Assembly (NCBI GenBank): GCA_025996865.1
Contig: BNTV01000185.1
Location: forward strand, 1-6,435
Origin: Bacteroidia bacterium
Lineage (GTDB): Bacteria; Bacteroidota; Bacteroidia; Bacteroidales; Azobacteroidaceae
Reading direction: 5' to 3'
Length of the DNA stretch: 6,435 nt
Under the pieces are notes generated by a model. The model saw only the letters and a list, made by a program, of their open reading frames with translations. It was not told the DNA's origin and did not search any database. Every line of letters starts with the position of its first letter. Positions within the stretch are counted from its first letter, which is position 1. Below, one piece after another: positions 1 through 6,090 of the stretch. The translations under genes were made by a program, and so were the position numbers.

Positions 1-138
1 GGTAAAAGTCAGGTTCAGGACTGCCAAATTCTCCTCTACGTTGTCCAGTTCAGCCTGCAAAATTTTCTGCTGTATTTCAGGCGACTGGGGTATCATGCCG
101 AATTGTTCGTGTGTTAAAATTACCACAAGAATAAAGTT
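1..138 (-). pseudogene. Internal fragment of N6-DNA-methylase/SNF2-helicase protein (ICE backbone)
   Basis: Reading leftwards on the minus strand there is an open frame from about 138 to the window edge, preceded by an in-frame stop (TAA, minus strand, at 141-139). It encodes VVILTHEQFGMIPQSPEIQ followed by a glutamate- and leucine-rich stretch. The LTHEQF...IPQSPEIQ block resembles the helicase-side part of the very large N6-methylase/SNF2-helicase proteins of Bacteroides conjugative transposons (recognised from memory). It lacks any start of its own and is cut at its 5' side near 115-138, where the AT-rich restriction-modification module begins. It has the same strand as the N-terminal piece at 2648-2944 and lies in the correct downstream order, so both are probably halves of one interrupted gene. 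The gene continues beyond the window. Confidence 0.6.
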
Positions 139-183
139 TTATTTATTGCTCCTAAAAAATCATGTTCAATAAGAAAAAAATAG

Positions 184-191
184 TAACTTTG
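184..191 (+). promoter_or_regulatory. Bacteroides-type -7 box ahead of the methyltransferase gene
   Basis: TAACTTTG matches the Bacteroidota -7 consensus TAnnTTTG exactly and lies 78 bases before the methyltransferase GTG. A convincing -33 TTTG at 19-21 bases upstream is missing (only TGTT-like sequence near 163-166), so the call rests on the -7 box and position. It would transcribe the whole restriction-modification module. Confidence 0.45.
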
Positions 192-212
192 TCACGATAT
201 TTCAAATAACAT

Positions 213-232
213 TACGAACTTCGTATTTTTTT
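213..232 (+). promoter_or_regulatory. Small inverted repeat plus T-run in the leader of the RM operon
   Basis: TACGA (213-217) and TCGTA (221-225) form a perfect 5-bp inverted repeat with a 3-base loop, followed directly by seven T residues (226-232). It lies between the candidate promoter and the methyltransferase start. It could be an operator half-site pair or a weak attenuator-like hairpin. The stem is short enough to be chance. Confidence 0.25.
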
Positions 233-268
233 GAAACATCGAAAAAAATTTCAGAAATATTAAGAAAA

Positions 269-1108
269 GTGGCAAAAAACAAATTAATAGCACCATTTGT
301 AAAATGGGTCGGTGGTAAAAGACAGCTAATGCCTTCTATCGTTGCTCTTATGCCTAAGAATATGAAAAATTGCACCTACGTTGAGCCTTTTGTTGGTGGA
401 GGGGCTGTCCTTTTCTACCTGCAACCGAAGAACGCAATAATTAATGATTTCAATTCCGAACTTATCAATGTTTACGAAGTCGTTAAAAATAATCTGAATG
501 AACTCATTATCGACCTAAAGCAACATAAAAATGAGTCAGACTATTTTTACAATATAAGACAATTGGATCGAACCAGCGAATTTGAAAAATTAGGAAAGAT
601 ACAGCGTGCATCACGTATTATTTACTTAAATAAGACGTGCTTTAATGGGCTTTATCGAGTGAATAATGCCGGAGAATTTAACTCCCCTTTTGGGAGATAT
701 AAAAACCCGAATATTGTTAATGAGCCTGTATTAAAAGCTGTTTCCTACTATTTAAACTCAAATAATATCGAATTGCTTAACGGAGATTACGAGGATGTAC
801 TTAAGAATGTTAGTGATAATTCATTTGTTTATCTTGATCCGCCTTACCATCCTATTTCCGAAAGTTCTAATTTTACCGGATATGTACAGGGTGGATGGAA
901 TATGTTTGATCAAGCCAGACTACGCGAAGCGTGCGATGATTTGACCAATCGAGGAATAAAATTCTTGTTATCTAATTCTGCATCAGGTTTTATAAAAGAT
1001 CAATATCGTAATTATAATATAACTACAGTTAAAGCAACTCGTACTATAAATTCCGATGCTGATAAACGTGGGGAAATAGATGAACTTTTAATTAGGAATT
1101 ATGAGTGA
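269..1108 (+). CDS. DpnM/Dam-family N6-adenine DNA methyltransferase (predicted GATC)
   Basis: A 279-residue, apparently full-length D12-class (alpha group) adenine methyltransferase that would transfer a methyl group from S-adenosylmethionine to adenine N6 and protect DNA from the partner endonuclease. Visible motifs in order: KWVGGKRQL at residues 12-20 (motif X), EPFVGGGA at 39-46 (SAM-binding motif I), the NKTCFNGLYRVN block at 121-132, catalytic DPPY at 190-193 (motif IV), and an ATRT...RGEIDELL C-terminal block. The layout and these blocks closely follow M.DpnM, which methylates GATC, so the specificity is inferred rather than shown. The start is GTG at 269: no ATG in this frame precedes motif X, and the next in-frame Met (residue 21) would remove it. 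A purine-rich TAAGAAAAG lies just upstream. The gene overlaps the next one by 8 bases, which implies translational coupling. Its AT-rich composition contrasts with the flanking ICE genes, a sign of transfer. Confidence 0.93.
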   Translation: MAKNKLIAPFVKWVGGKRQLMPSIVALMPKNMKNCTYVEPFVGGGAVLFYLQPKNAIINDFNSELINVYEVVKNNLNELIIDLKQHKNESDYFYNIRQLDRTSEFEKLGKIQRASRIIYLNKTCFNGLYRVNNAGEFNSPFGRYKNPNIVNEPVLKAVSYYLNSNNIELLNGDYEDVLKNVSDNSFVYLDPPYHPISESSNFTGYVQGGWNMFDQARLREACDDLTNRGIKFLLSNSASGFIKDQYRNYNITTVKATRTINSDADKRGEIDELLIRNYE

Positions 1109-2381
1109 ATCGAAAAATGACATTGCTTGGCAAAAGATTTTTGATAAGCATCTAATTCTTGATAAAATCACAGTTGATGGGAGTGCATCCATCTCTGCAA
1201 CAGAAATAAATGAGTTTAGAGAGGCTCGTTTAATGACAAAATTTGATCATAAATCTCAGCTTCCAAAGTTATTTGAGAATAATAAATTATCAATATTACC
1301 AACGTCCAGAGGAACGTATGAAATAGGATCTTTCGAGACTTTTTGTGATTTTAATAAAGATGATGTCGAGATTACGCCTATAAATTTTCCAACATTCTTA
1401 GAAAGCATTGATTACAAAGACATAACTAGTGAATCTACAGCGATAAATTGTGCCTATGTTTCAAAAATACTCAATGATTTCACAGGAGAAGACACTTTAC
1501 TACCAACGGTCAGTGGCAGGATGAGTTCTTCTTTATTCGATTTCAAAATCAATTCCGCAAAAGGTCTGTTCAAAATAAACGTAGGAAACTCTCAGATCGA
1601 AATTGACGGTGGTTATGAAGGAGACAACTCATTAAATCTTATTGAAGCAAAAAATTATATTTCAGATGATTTTTTGATCCGCCAATTATTTTATCCTTAT
1701 CGGTTATGGAATAGCAAAATAATAAAACAAGTCAGACCTATTTTTCTGACTTACTCTAATGGCATCTTTCATCTTCGAGAATATATTTTTGAAGATGCAG
1801 CTCTTTACAATTCAATAAAACTTATCAAACATAAGAAGTATGCAGTTCAGGAGGGTGCTATCAATACCGAATCTATACAGCAAGTATTAGATACTGTCAA
1901 GATCGTAAAAGAACCTCAATTCCCTTTTCCTCAAGCAGATAGTTTTGAACGAGTAATCAATCTTTGCGAATTATTAAGGCAAAGAGGATTTTTAAGCAAG
2001 GAAGAAATAACTCAAAATTATGACTTTGATTCAAGGCAAACTGATTATTATTCCAATGCGGCAAAATATCTTGGACTTATTGAAAATTATAAGGAGAATG
2101 GACAGATTGGTTGTAGTTTGACACAAGAAGGATTGCGTATTTTTACCTTGTCTATTATTGACAGACAATTCGCATTTGCGAAACTTATCTTGTCTCGTAC
2201 TGCATTCAACAAGACCTTACAACTTTATTTTGAAAAAGGAGACATTCCCTCTTATGATGAAGTCGTTGAAATAATGAAACAGTCCAAGTTATATAATATT
2301 AACTCAGATGAAACTTATAAGCGGAGAGCATCTACCGTTATGTCATGGGTTAATTGGATAATTGGGCTTATTGAAGAATAA
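1101..2381 (+). CDS. Type II restriction endonuclease, PD-(D/E)XK type with C-terminal winged-helix-like domain
   Basis: A 426-residue protein whose ATG lies inside the end of the methyltransferase gene (ATGAGTGA overlap), the classic arrangement of a cognate restriction partner. Residues 166-184 contain the nuclease signature: D169 in IEIDGGYEG, then LIEAK with E182 and K184, followed by RQLFYPYR at 194-201, as in PD-(D/E)XK enzymes that place a Gln/Tyr helix after the active site. Residues ~282-350 (FERVINLCELLRQRGFLSKEE, then YYSNAAKYLGLIE and LTQEGLRI) read like a winged-helix domain, probably for DNA contact. The N-terminal ~150 residues match nothing I recognise. It is considerably larger than the ~290-residue GATC enzymes I know (the DpnII/MboI/MjaIII type), so it probably belongs to another endonuclease family. 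The predicted role is cleavage of unmethylated target sites; specificity is inferred from the methyltransferase only. Confidence 0.8.
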   Translation: MSESKNDIAWQKIFDKHLILDKITVDGSASISATEINEFREARLMTKFDHKSQLPKLFENNKLSILPTSRGTYEIGSFETFCDFNKDDVEITPINFPTFLESIDYKDITSESTAINCAYVSKILNDFTGEDTLLPTVSGRMSSSLFDFKINSAKGLFKINVGNSQIEIDGGYEGDNSLNLIEAKNYISDDFLIRQLFYPYRLWNSKIIKQVRPIFLTYSNGIFHLREYIFEDAALYNSIKLIKHKKYAVQEGAINTESIQQVLDTVKIVKEPQFPFPQADSFERVINLCELLRQRGFLSKEEITQNYDFDSRQTDYYSNAAKYLGLIENYKENGQIGCSLTQEGLRIFTLSIIDRQFAFAKLILSRTAFNKTLQLYFEKGDIPSYDEVVEIMKQSKLYNINSDETYKRRASTVMSWVNWIIGLIEE

Positions 2382-2401
2382 TAAATATATAAACTTGCAT
2401 T

Positions 2402-2674
2402 ATGAATTGTATACATTGCAAACAAGAATTAAGTATCTCCATTTATAATAAAGATAGAACTCTAAAGTCATGTCCTAAATGTTCTCAGTCTGATGGTCAG
2501 TATCATGTGTTTCATCCTTATCCTGCGGATTTTGGAACAACTCATCTAAGATCATCAAGTAGTTCTCCAGAAGGTGCACAAAGTTATTGCACAAATTGTC
2601 GGGGAGATAATCCTCCTCGCACGGGTACTTTGTGTAAAGACAAAAACTCATTTAGCAGCGGTCTCCAAATTTGA
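2402..2674 (+). CDS. Small cysteine-rich (zinc-ribbon) protein, third gene of the RM module
   Basis: A 90-residue protein starting 20 bases after the endonuclease stop, on the same strand and with the same AT-rich character, so probably co-transcribed. Two CxxC knuckles (C3/C6 and C24/C27) form a likely zinc ribbon. A third CxxC (C63/C66) in GAQSYCTNCRG resembles the short zinc knuckle found at the front of some HNH-type nucleases, but no His-Asn-His core follows. C78 is unpaired. The last ~12 codons overlap the broken N6-methylase gene on the other strand (2648-2674), and the module's right junction lies about here, so the natural C-terminus may have been cut and replaced by read-through into flanking DNA. 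Function is unknown. It could be an accessory or control protein of the RM system or the remnant of an HNH protein. No clear Shine-Dalgarno sequence is seen, which is common in this phylum. Confidence 0.6.
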   Translation: MNCIHCKQELSISIYNKDRTLKSCPKCSQSDGQYHVFHPYPADFGTTHLRSSSSSPEGAQSYCTNCRGDNPPRTGTLCKDKNSFSSGLQI

Positions 2675-2690
2675 ATAACCAACTTCGTTT
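2640..2690. other. Right junction of the RM module with the ICE gene
   Basis: Recognisable methylase/helicase coding (minus strand) stops near 2677-2690, while the AT-rich plus-strand module ends around here (cysteine-rich gene stop at 2674). No inverted or direct repeat shared with the left junction (about 115-140) is visible by eye. The exact breakpoint needs alignment to an uninterrupted ICE. Confidence 0.5.
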
Positions 2691-2944
2691 TGGGATGCTT
2701 CCCGCAACACTTCGTGCAGTTCCGCAACCAGGGGAAACAGTTCCGCATCCGTTTTGTTCCATGAAAGGACATCTGCCGGAGTGGATGCCGGTTTCAGGAT
2801 GGCTTTGATTCCGCCAAAGCCGGAATATTTGGCTAAAATTTCGCGTTCTCCGGCTGTGGCGGGTCGTTTTTCCCTGTCAAGGGAAAAAGCTGTTTTTATG
2901 GCATCAATATTTTCCCGGAGATGCACCTTTTTATTGTATGCCAT
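2648..2944 (-). pseudogene. N-terminal fragment of N6-DNA-methylase/SNF2-helicase protein (ICE backbone)
   Basis: A 98-codon minus-strand frame beginning MAYNKKVHLRENIDAI and continuing through EREILAKYSGFGGIKAIL and ELFPLVAELHEVLREASQNE. This is the characteristic start of the very large methylase/helicase protein that follows topB in Bacteroides conjugative transposons. Similarity fades after about residue 88 (NEVGY). The usual next block, leading into the methylase domain (LTAFYTP-like), is absent, and a TGA ends the frame at 2648. The lost sequence is replaced by the RM module, and a downstream piece of the same protein appears at 1-138. The start codon overlaps the end of topB by 14 bases, as expected of the native operon. 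Intact family members run well over a thousand residues, so no functional enzyme can be made. Confidence 0.8.
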
Positions 2945-4207
2945 CTTCGAGGAGTATTTGAATGGTTCCGGTCAGTTCCGTATATAACAGGTAATATTCC
3001 GGCGTTTCGGCGAAATCATCCGACAAGCTGTATTTTTCCAGCACCCTGCTACAAAGCGGCAATAACAGTAATGCGGCTTCGCGGGCATCGTCTTCCGGTA
3101 TTTCGGCGGCAAACTCGTTCCAGATAATATTGACAATGGTATTATAGGGAGAGAAAAGCAGTTCACGGTAGAGTTCGACGTTTGCCAATTCTTCCGCGCG
3201 GTTGTGCGGCAGTCCGTCCCTGATGGCATTGTTGTATGCTTCGGTGGCCGTTTCCACACAGGCGGCAATAAATGCCGCATCGTTTGCCAATAAAGGATGG
3301 CTGTCCGTCAGTTCCCTGCCTGCCACTCCCCGGAAAACGAGCAATCCGCAACCGGCATTATCGCATTTGGCTACTTTTGGAAAGAAAACAACATGACCGG
3401 TCTTGCATTTGGGGCATGGAACGGTCAGCCATTTTCCACTTCCCTGCCCTTCGATTTTCGTTTCCAACAATTCGGCAGTAATCTGTGCGGCATAAATTTC
3501 TATTTCCTTGTGGAAGGTAGCGGCGCTCATTTTGCCCGTTTCGATTTTGGAAAGGGCGTTTTCCCATGAGCCGGTCATAGCTGCATCGGCAATCTTTTTG
3601 TCTTTTACCGCCTGATATACAACCAGTCCTTTTTCGGTCGGCACAAGCGATTTCTTTTCACGCCGCATATATTCGCGTAAAAGAAGGGTTTCTATAATCC
3701 CCGCGCGTGTGGCGGGAGTTCCGATACCTGCATCTTTCATGGCTTCGCGCTCATCTTCGTTTTCCAGTTCCCGCCCTGCTTGCTCCATTGAGGAAAGCTG
3801 TGATGCCTCGGTGTGTATCGGGCGGGGCTTGGTCTGTTTTTCCAATACCCCGCAATCGCTTACGGTTAGCCGGTCGCCCTGCGCAACGGCAGGCAATAGT
3901 GTTGCATCTTCCTCTTTTTCTTCGTCTTGGGAATTGAATACGCCGCGCCATCCGGGAGCAAGCATTACACTTCCCCTTGCCGAAAAAGCAATGTCCGCAC
4001 TTGTAAGGCTGATTACCGTGTTTTCTTTTTTACATTTTCCCGAAAAGGATTCAAGCATCCGTCCGGCTATCATTTCGTACAATGTGCGTTCGTCTTCGGA
4101 AAGCTCGCCGGGGCGGTTTTCCGTGATGAGCAATGCGTGGTGGTCTGTAATTTTTTTGTTGTCCACGCTGCGGATATTCAGTACCGTATTTTCCAACGAT
4201 TCCGCAT
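2931..4207 (-). pseudogene. topB: Topoisomerase III, C-terminal remnant (TOPRIM and catalytic Tyr lost)
   Basis: About 425 codons of a type IA topoisomerase of the ICE-encoded TopB kind. Recognisable blocks are LNIRSVDNKKITDHHALLIT, GELSEDERTLYEMIAGRMLE, the conserved DAGIGTPATRAGIIETLLLR block, and a C-terminal zinc-ribbon-like segment with CPKCKTGH and CDNAGCG. Everything upstream of LNIRSVD is missing: the N-terminal TOPRIM metal-binding domain and the region holding the active-site tyrosine, roughly 270 residues judged from a family length near 700. The frame stays open to an ATG at 4256, but those first ~16 codons come from the adjacent cassette's inverted repeat and are not topoisomerase. 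The true first codons (MKII) survive at 4733-4745 beyond the cassette. The 3' end overlaps the next minus-strand gene by 14 bases. It cannot be a working topoisomerase; expression of a C-terminal fragment is possible but unlikely to matter. Confidence 0.85.
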
Positions 4208-4250
4208 TGTCTGAACCTTGATTTATTAGGATTAAAAGATTTTCTTGATT
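4208..4250 (+). repeat. Left inverted repeat of the GxxExxY cassette (43 bp)
   Basis: It begins TGTCTGAACC and then holds GATT units at 4220, 4230, 4239 and 4247 (spacing 10, 9, 8). Against the reverse complement of 4692-4732, about 36 of 41 aligned bases are identical, with one 2-base gap. The longest shared inner block is AGGATTAAAAGAT. Confidence 0.75.
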
Positions 4251-4264
4251 ACTCAAGAATTCTT

Positions 4265-4293
4265 TTTGTATTTAAGTATTTTAACTACCTTTA
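4265..4293 (+). promoter_or_regulatory. Candidate promoter of the GxxExxY gene
   Basis: TTTG (4265-4268) and TACCTTTA (4286-4293), one base off the Bacteroides -7 box TAnnTTTG, are separated by 17 bases, slightly short of the usual 19-21. The start codon follows 14 bases later. It lies inside the cassette, so the cassette would bring its own promoter. Confidence 0.35.
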
Positions 4294-4307
4294 CAAAAAA
4301 ATAAACT

Positions 4308-4688
4308 ATGATGTTATACGAAGACTTAACAAAAAGAATCATTAAATGCGCCATGAACGTTCATAGCACATTAGGTAATGGATTTCAGGAAGTGATATAT
4401 CAAAGAGCGTTAGCCATAGAAATGCAACATGAGGAATTACTGTTTGTTCGGGAAATGGAAATGCCCATTTTTTACAGAAATACGCAAATTGGAACAAGAA
4501 GAGTAGATTTTTTCGTTGAGGAAAAGATTATGGTAGAATTAAAAGCTCTTATTAAACTTGAAGATGTACATTTAGCCCAAACCATAAATTATCTTGAAGC
4601 ATATAGAATGCAAATAGGTTTGTTAATAAATTTTGGTTCAAAAAGTTTAGAATTTAAACGATTACATAACAATAAATTGATAAGTTGA
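4308..4688 (+). CDS. GxxExxY-family protein (PD-(D/E)XK nuclease-like)
   Basis: A 126-residue protein of normal family length with the defining GFQEVIY motif (G25, E28, Y31) and a PD-(D/E)XK-like core: D67 in RRVDFFVEE, E77-L-K79 in MVELKAL, and Q91...NYL (95-97) on the following helix. The fold suggests a nuclease, but the family's biological role is not established as far as I know. Two consecutive ATGs (4308, 4311) are possible starts. It has no signal peptide or membrane segment, so is probably cytoplasmic. It stands alone on the plus strand between minus-strand ICE genes, is AT-rich compared with them, and sits exactly between two inverted repeats, so it is most likely the sole cargo of a small mobile unit. 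Whether it acts in that unit's mobility, in defence or elsewhere cannot be told from the sequence. Confidence 0.9.
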   Translation: MMLYEDLTKRIIKCAMNVHSTLGNGFQEVIYQRALAIEMQHEELLFVREMEMPIFYRNTQIGTRRVDFFVEEKIMVELKALIKLEDVHLAQTINYLEAYRMQIGLLINFGSKSLEFKRLHNNKLIS

Positions 4689-4691
4689 TTA

Positions 4692-4732
4692 AATCCTGAC
4701 TATCTTTTAATCCTTAAATCATGGTTCAGACA
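4692..4732 (-). repeat. Right inverted repeat of the GxxExxY cassette (41 bp)
   Basis: The reverse complement starts TGTCTGAACC, identical to the left end, and carries the same AGGATTAAAAGAT block. On the plus strand it shows ATC units every 8-9 bases (4693, 4702, 4710, 4718). It begins 4 bases after the GxxExxY stop codon, so it may also fold with itself or with the left copy in the transcript. Confidence 0.75.
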
Positions 4733-4745
4733 TTATGATTTTCAT
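4733..4745 (-). pseudogene. topB: Stranded 5' stub of topB
   Basis: On the minus strand, ATG AAA ATC ATA (MKII) starts 6 bases after the upstream gene's stop codon and then runs straight into the cassette repeat. ICE TopB proteins typically begin MK(T/V/I)IIAEKPS, and gene order demands topB here, so these codons are best read as its original start. Only about four codons survive. Confidence 0.6.
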
Positions 4746-4751
4746 GACAGA

Positions 4752-5883
4752 TTAGATTTTAATGCCTGCCGGTTTTTTTACCAGCGGCTTTTTGATTTGT
4801 GATTCGGCAGGTTTTGCTTGTTCCTGTTTCTTTGCCTTGTCGGGATTCCACCTGAAAAAATCCAGTTTTTCTTTTTGGTAATTCACTTTTACATACAGGT
4901 TCTGCGGCTCTTTTCCCTGGATAACCATACCTTTTATATATACCGCGCTTCCGGAACGTAATTCATCGTGCTGTTTTTGCGACAAGTCCACGCCTGCCAG
5001 CTTGTGGGGAATGACTATGCCTTTGGGGTCTGCGCCCCGTTCCTGTTTATTATCCTGCCGGTAGCGGTTTCTATCCAAACCCTCGTAGGTAAAGTCAAGC
5101 GATTTGCTTGATGCGTTGATTTGCAGATACCAGTTCGATGACACGTCCTGCATTACCGGTTTTTAAGAGTTGTTCCTTGTCATCGGGCGTAAGCAGTACG
5201 CCATGAACAGGAGAATCCAAATCGAGTTTGCTTTGGGCGTAATGCACATCGAAACGCAAATGCCCGTCGGGACATTCTACAAGGGAGAGGCGGCCTTGTG
5301 TCGGTATTTCGATTCCTTCCACCACAGGTTTCATCGGGATTAGATGCGGCGATTTGTGTCCGTAGAGCATCGCTTTCAGTTCCGGCTCTATATCCTCCCA
5401 TTTCACGCCGAGCGGCTCCAAGCCCCTGCGGTTGATGCGGCTTTCGTCAAACGGTTCAAAAACAGGTTTTTGTTCTCCTGAAACGACCGGTTTTTGTTCG
5501 GGAGACGGTGTCTTTTCAAGTGCCGCCTGCTGTCTTTCAACAAGAAATTGTTTAGGCTCAACGCGGTAGGGTTCGAGTTGTTCCGGCCGGATGGGAAGGG
5601 ATTTAAGAATTTTATCCAGCACCTTTTGTGCAACCAGGTAAAATCCCGTATGAGCGGGATTTTTAGATTGCTCCAGAAATTTTTTAAAGAAATTCTCCAA
5701 CAGATTCCGGTTGGTGTCGATTTCAAGGAAACTGCTTTGGTTGTTCTTGTCGGGACTGACGGTTTTCAGTTTTCCTTTGTCGTCCAAGCCTGTAACGGCT
5801 TTCAATGTTTTGCCTTGGCCGTCTTCGGCATCTACTACGGCGAGCAATACTTGCCTGTCGCCTTTCTTGACTTTTTCGTCCAT
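4752..5883 (-). pseudogene. DUF4099/DUF3945-type ICE protein, interrupted by a frameshift
   Basis: Two minus-strand frames together make one protein. The first (5883 to 5095, 262 codons) begins MDEKVKKGDRQVLLAVVDAE, has a conserved N-terminal domain (residues 1-115), a Pro/Glu/Lys-rich linker (~116-145) and a DUF4099-like region (~148-252) ending TGNAGRVIEL. The second (to 4752) continues with WYLQINASSKSLDFTYEG, then GIVIPHKLAGVDLSQKQHDEL and AVYIKGMVIQGKE, a DUF3945-like repeat, with a Lys/Pro-rich tail PLVKKPAGIKI. Family proteins join these parts in one frame, so a +1-type shift lies near 5125-5137; a short deletion is equally possible. The family is found just upstream of topB in Bacteroides conjugative elements and has no established function. 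The stop is 6 bases before the topB start, consistent with one operon. A sequencing error cannot be excluded for this single shift. Confidence 0.75.
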
Positions 5884-5924
5884 GATTTACGGGTATTAAT
5901 GTTCGCATCATTATTAATGCGAAA

Positions 5925-5932
5925 CAAATGTA
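5925..5932 (-). promoter_or_regulatory. Candidate -7 box of the ICE operon
   Basis: On the minus strand TACATTTG fits TAnnTTTG and lies ~42 bases before the ATG at 5883. The -33 region at the proper distance is only AT-rich, with no good TTTG, so this is moderate evidence. Confidence 0.35.
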
Positions 5933-5975
5933 CTCGTAACAAATTGATTCTAAATTAATTTTGGCGTTCACGGTT

Positions 5976-6005
5976 GCTTGTGGCACCGAAGTGGCGGCTT
6001 GTGGC
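5976..6005 (+). repeat. 9-bp direct repeat GCTTGTGGC, two copies 21 bp apart
   Basis: GCTTGTGGC occurs at 5976-5984 and again at 5997-6005, a centre spacing of 21 bp or about two helical turns, so both copies face the same side of DNA. They lie between the two divergent promoter candidates and could be regulator binding sites. The regulator is unknown. Confidence 0.4.
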
Positions 6006-6041
6006 TTAAATAAACCTTTTGCTATTAAAGTTGAAAATATC

Positions 6042-6073
6042 TTTGGCGGTTCAAAATAGTATTTGTATCTTTG
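6042..6073 (+). promoter_or_regulatory. Strong Bacteroides-type promoter match, plus strand
   Basis: TTTG (6042-6045), 20 bases, then TATCTTTG (6066-6073) is a full match to the Bacteroidota housekeeping promoter pattern, the best in this window. It points right, towards a region with no convincing protein gene, so the product may be a small RNA, the weak frame at 6091, or a gene beyond the window. Confidence 0.55.
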
Positions 6074-6090
6074 TCCTCAATTATATTTAA

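Larger units (their letters stand above)
4208..4732 (+). mobile_element. Inverted-repeat-bounded cassette carrying a GxxExxY gene
   Basis: A unit of about 525 bp is bounded by imperfect inverted repeats beginning with the identical 10-mer TGTCTGAACC at each outer edge, and contains a single complete plus-strand gene with its own promoter-like sequence. topB coding lies immediately outside on both sides: residue ~275 onward to the left, the first four codons to the right. The repeat edges therefore coincide with the edges of foreign DNA. No transposase is present and no target-site duplication is visible (left flank ends CCGCAT, right flank begins TTATGA), and the target lost ~0.8 kb. Mobility is inferred from the ends and the gene disruption. 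A non-autonomous element, or a unit acquired by recombination at its repeats, would both fit. Confidence 0.6.

Noticed and set aside
2584..2772. 62-codon minus-strand frame as a continuation of the N6-methylase gene
   Set aside because: It lies in another frame and lacks the expected block leading into the methylase domain, so it does not rescue the interrupted gene.
3709..4221. 170-codon plus-strand frame opposite topB
   Set aside because: It is antisense to clearly conserved topoisomerase coding, is rich in serine as expected from a shadow frame, and has no recognisable motif.
2931..4256. Treating the 441-codon frame as a complete topoisomerase starting at 4256
   Set aside because: The first ~16 codons fall in the cassette inverted repeat, and the TOPRIM domain and active-site tyrosine are absent.
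4208..4732. Reading the cassette as an integron cassette or a known insertion sequence
   Set aside because: There is no transposase or integrase gene and the ends do not resemble an attC site known to me; the element class is left open.
4202..4740. Target-site duplication around the GxxExxY cassette
   Set aside because: The bases just outside the two repeats differ (CCGCAT on the left, TTATGA on the right), so none is claimed.
5095..5153. Programmed frameshift or a genuine second gene starting at 5153
   Set aside because: No slippery heptamer or stimulatory structure is evident, and the start of the second frame lies inside conserved coding of the first. A broken single gene is simpler.
5494..5958. 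154-codon plus-strand frame opposite the DUF4099/DUF3945 gene
   Set aside because: It is antisense to the recognisable family protein and has no motif or promoter of its own.
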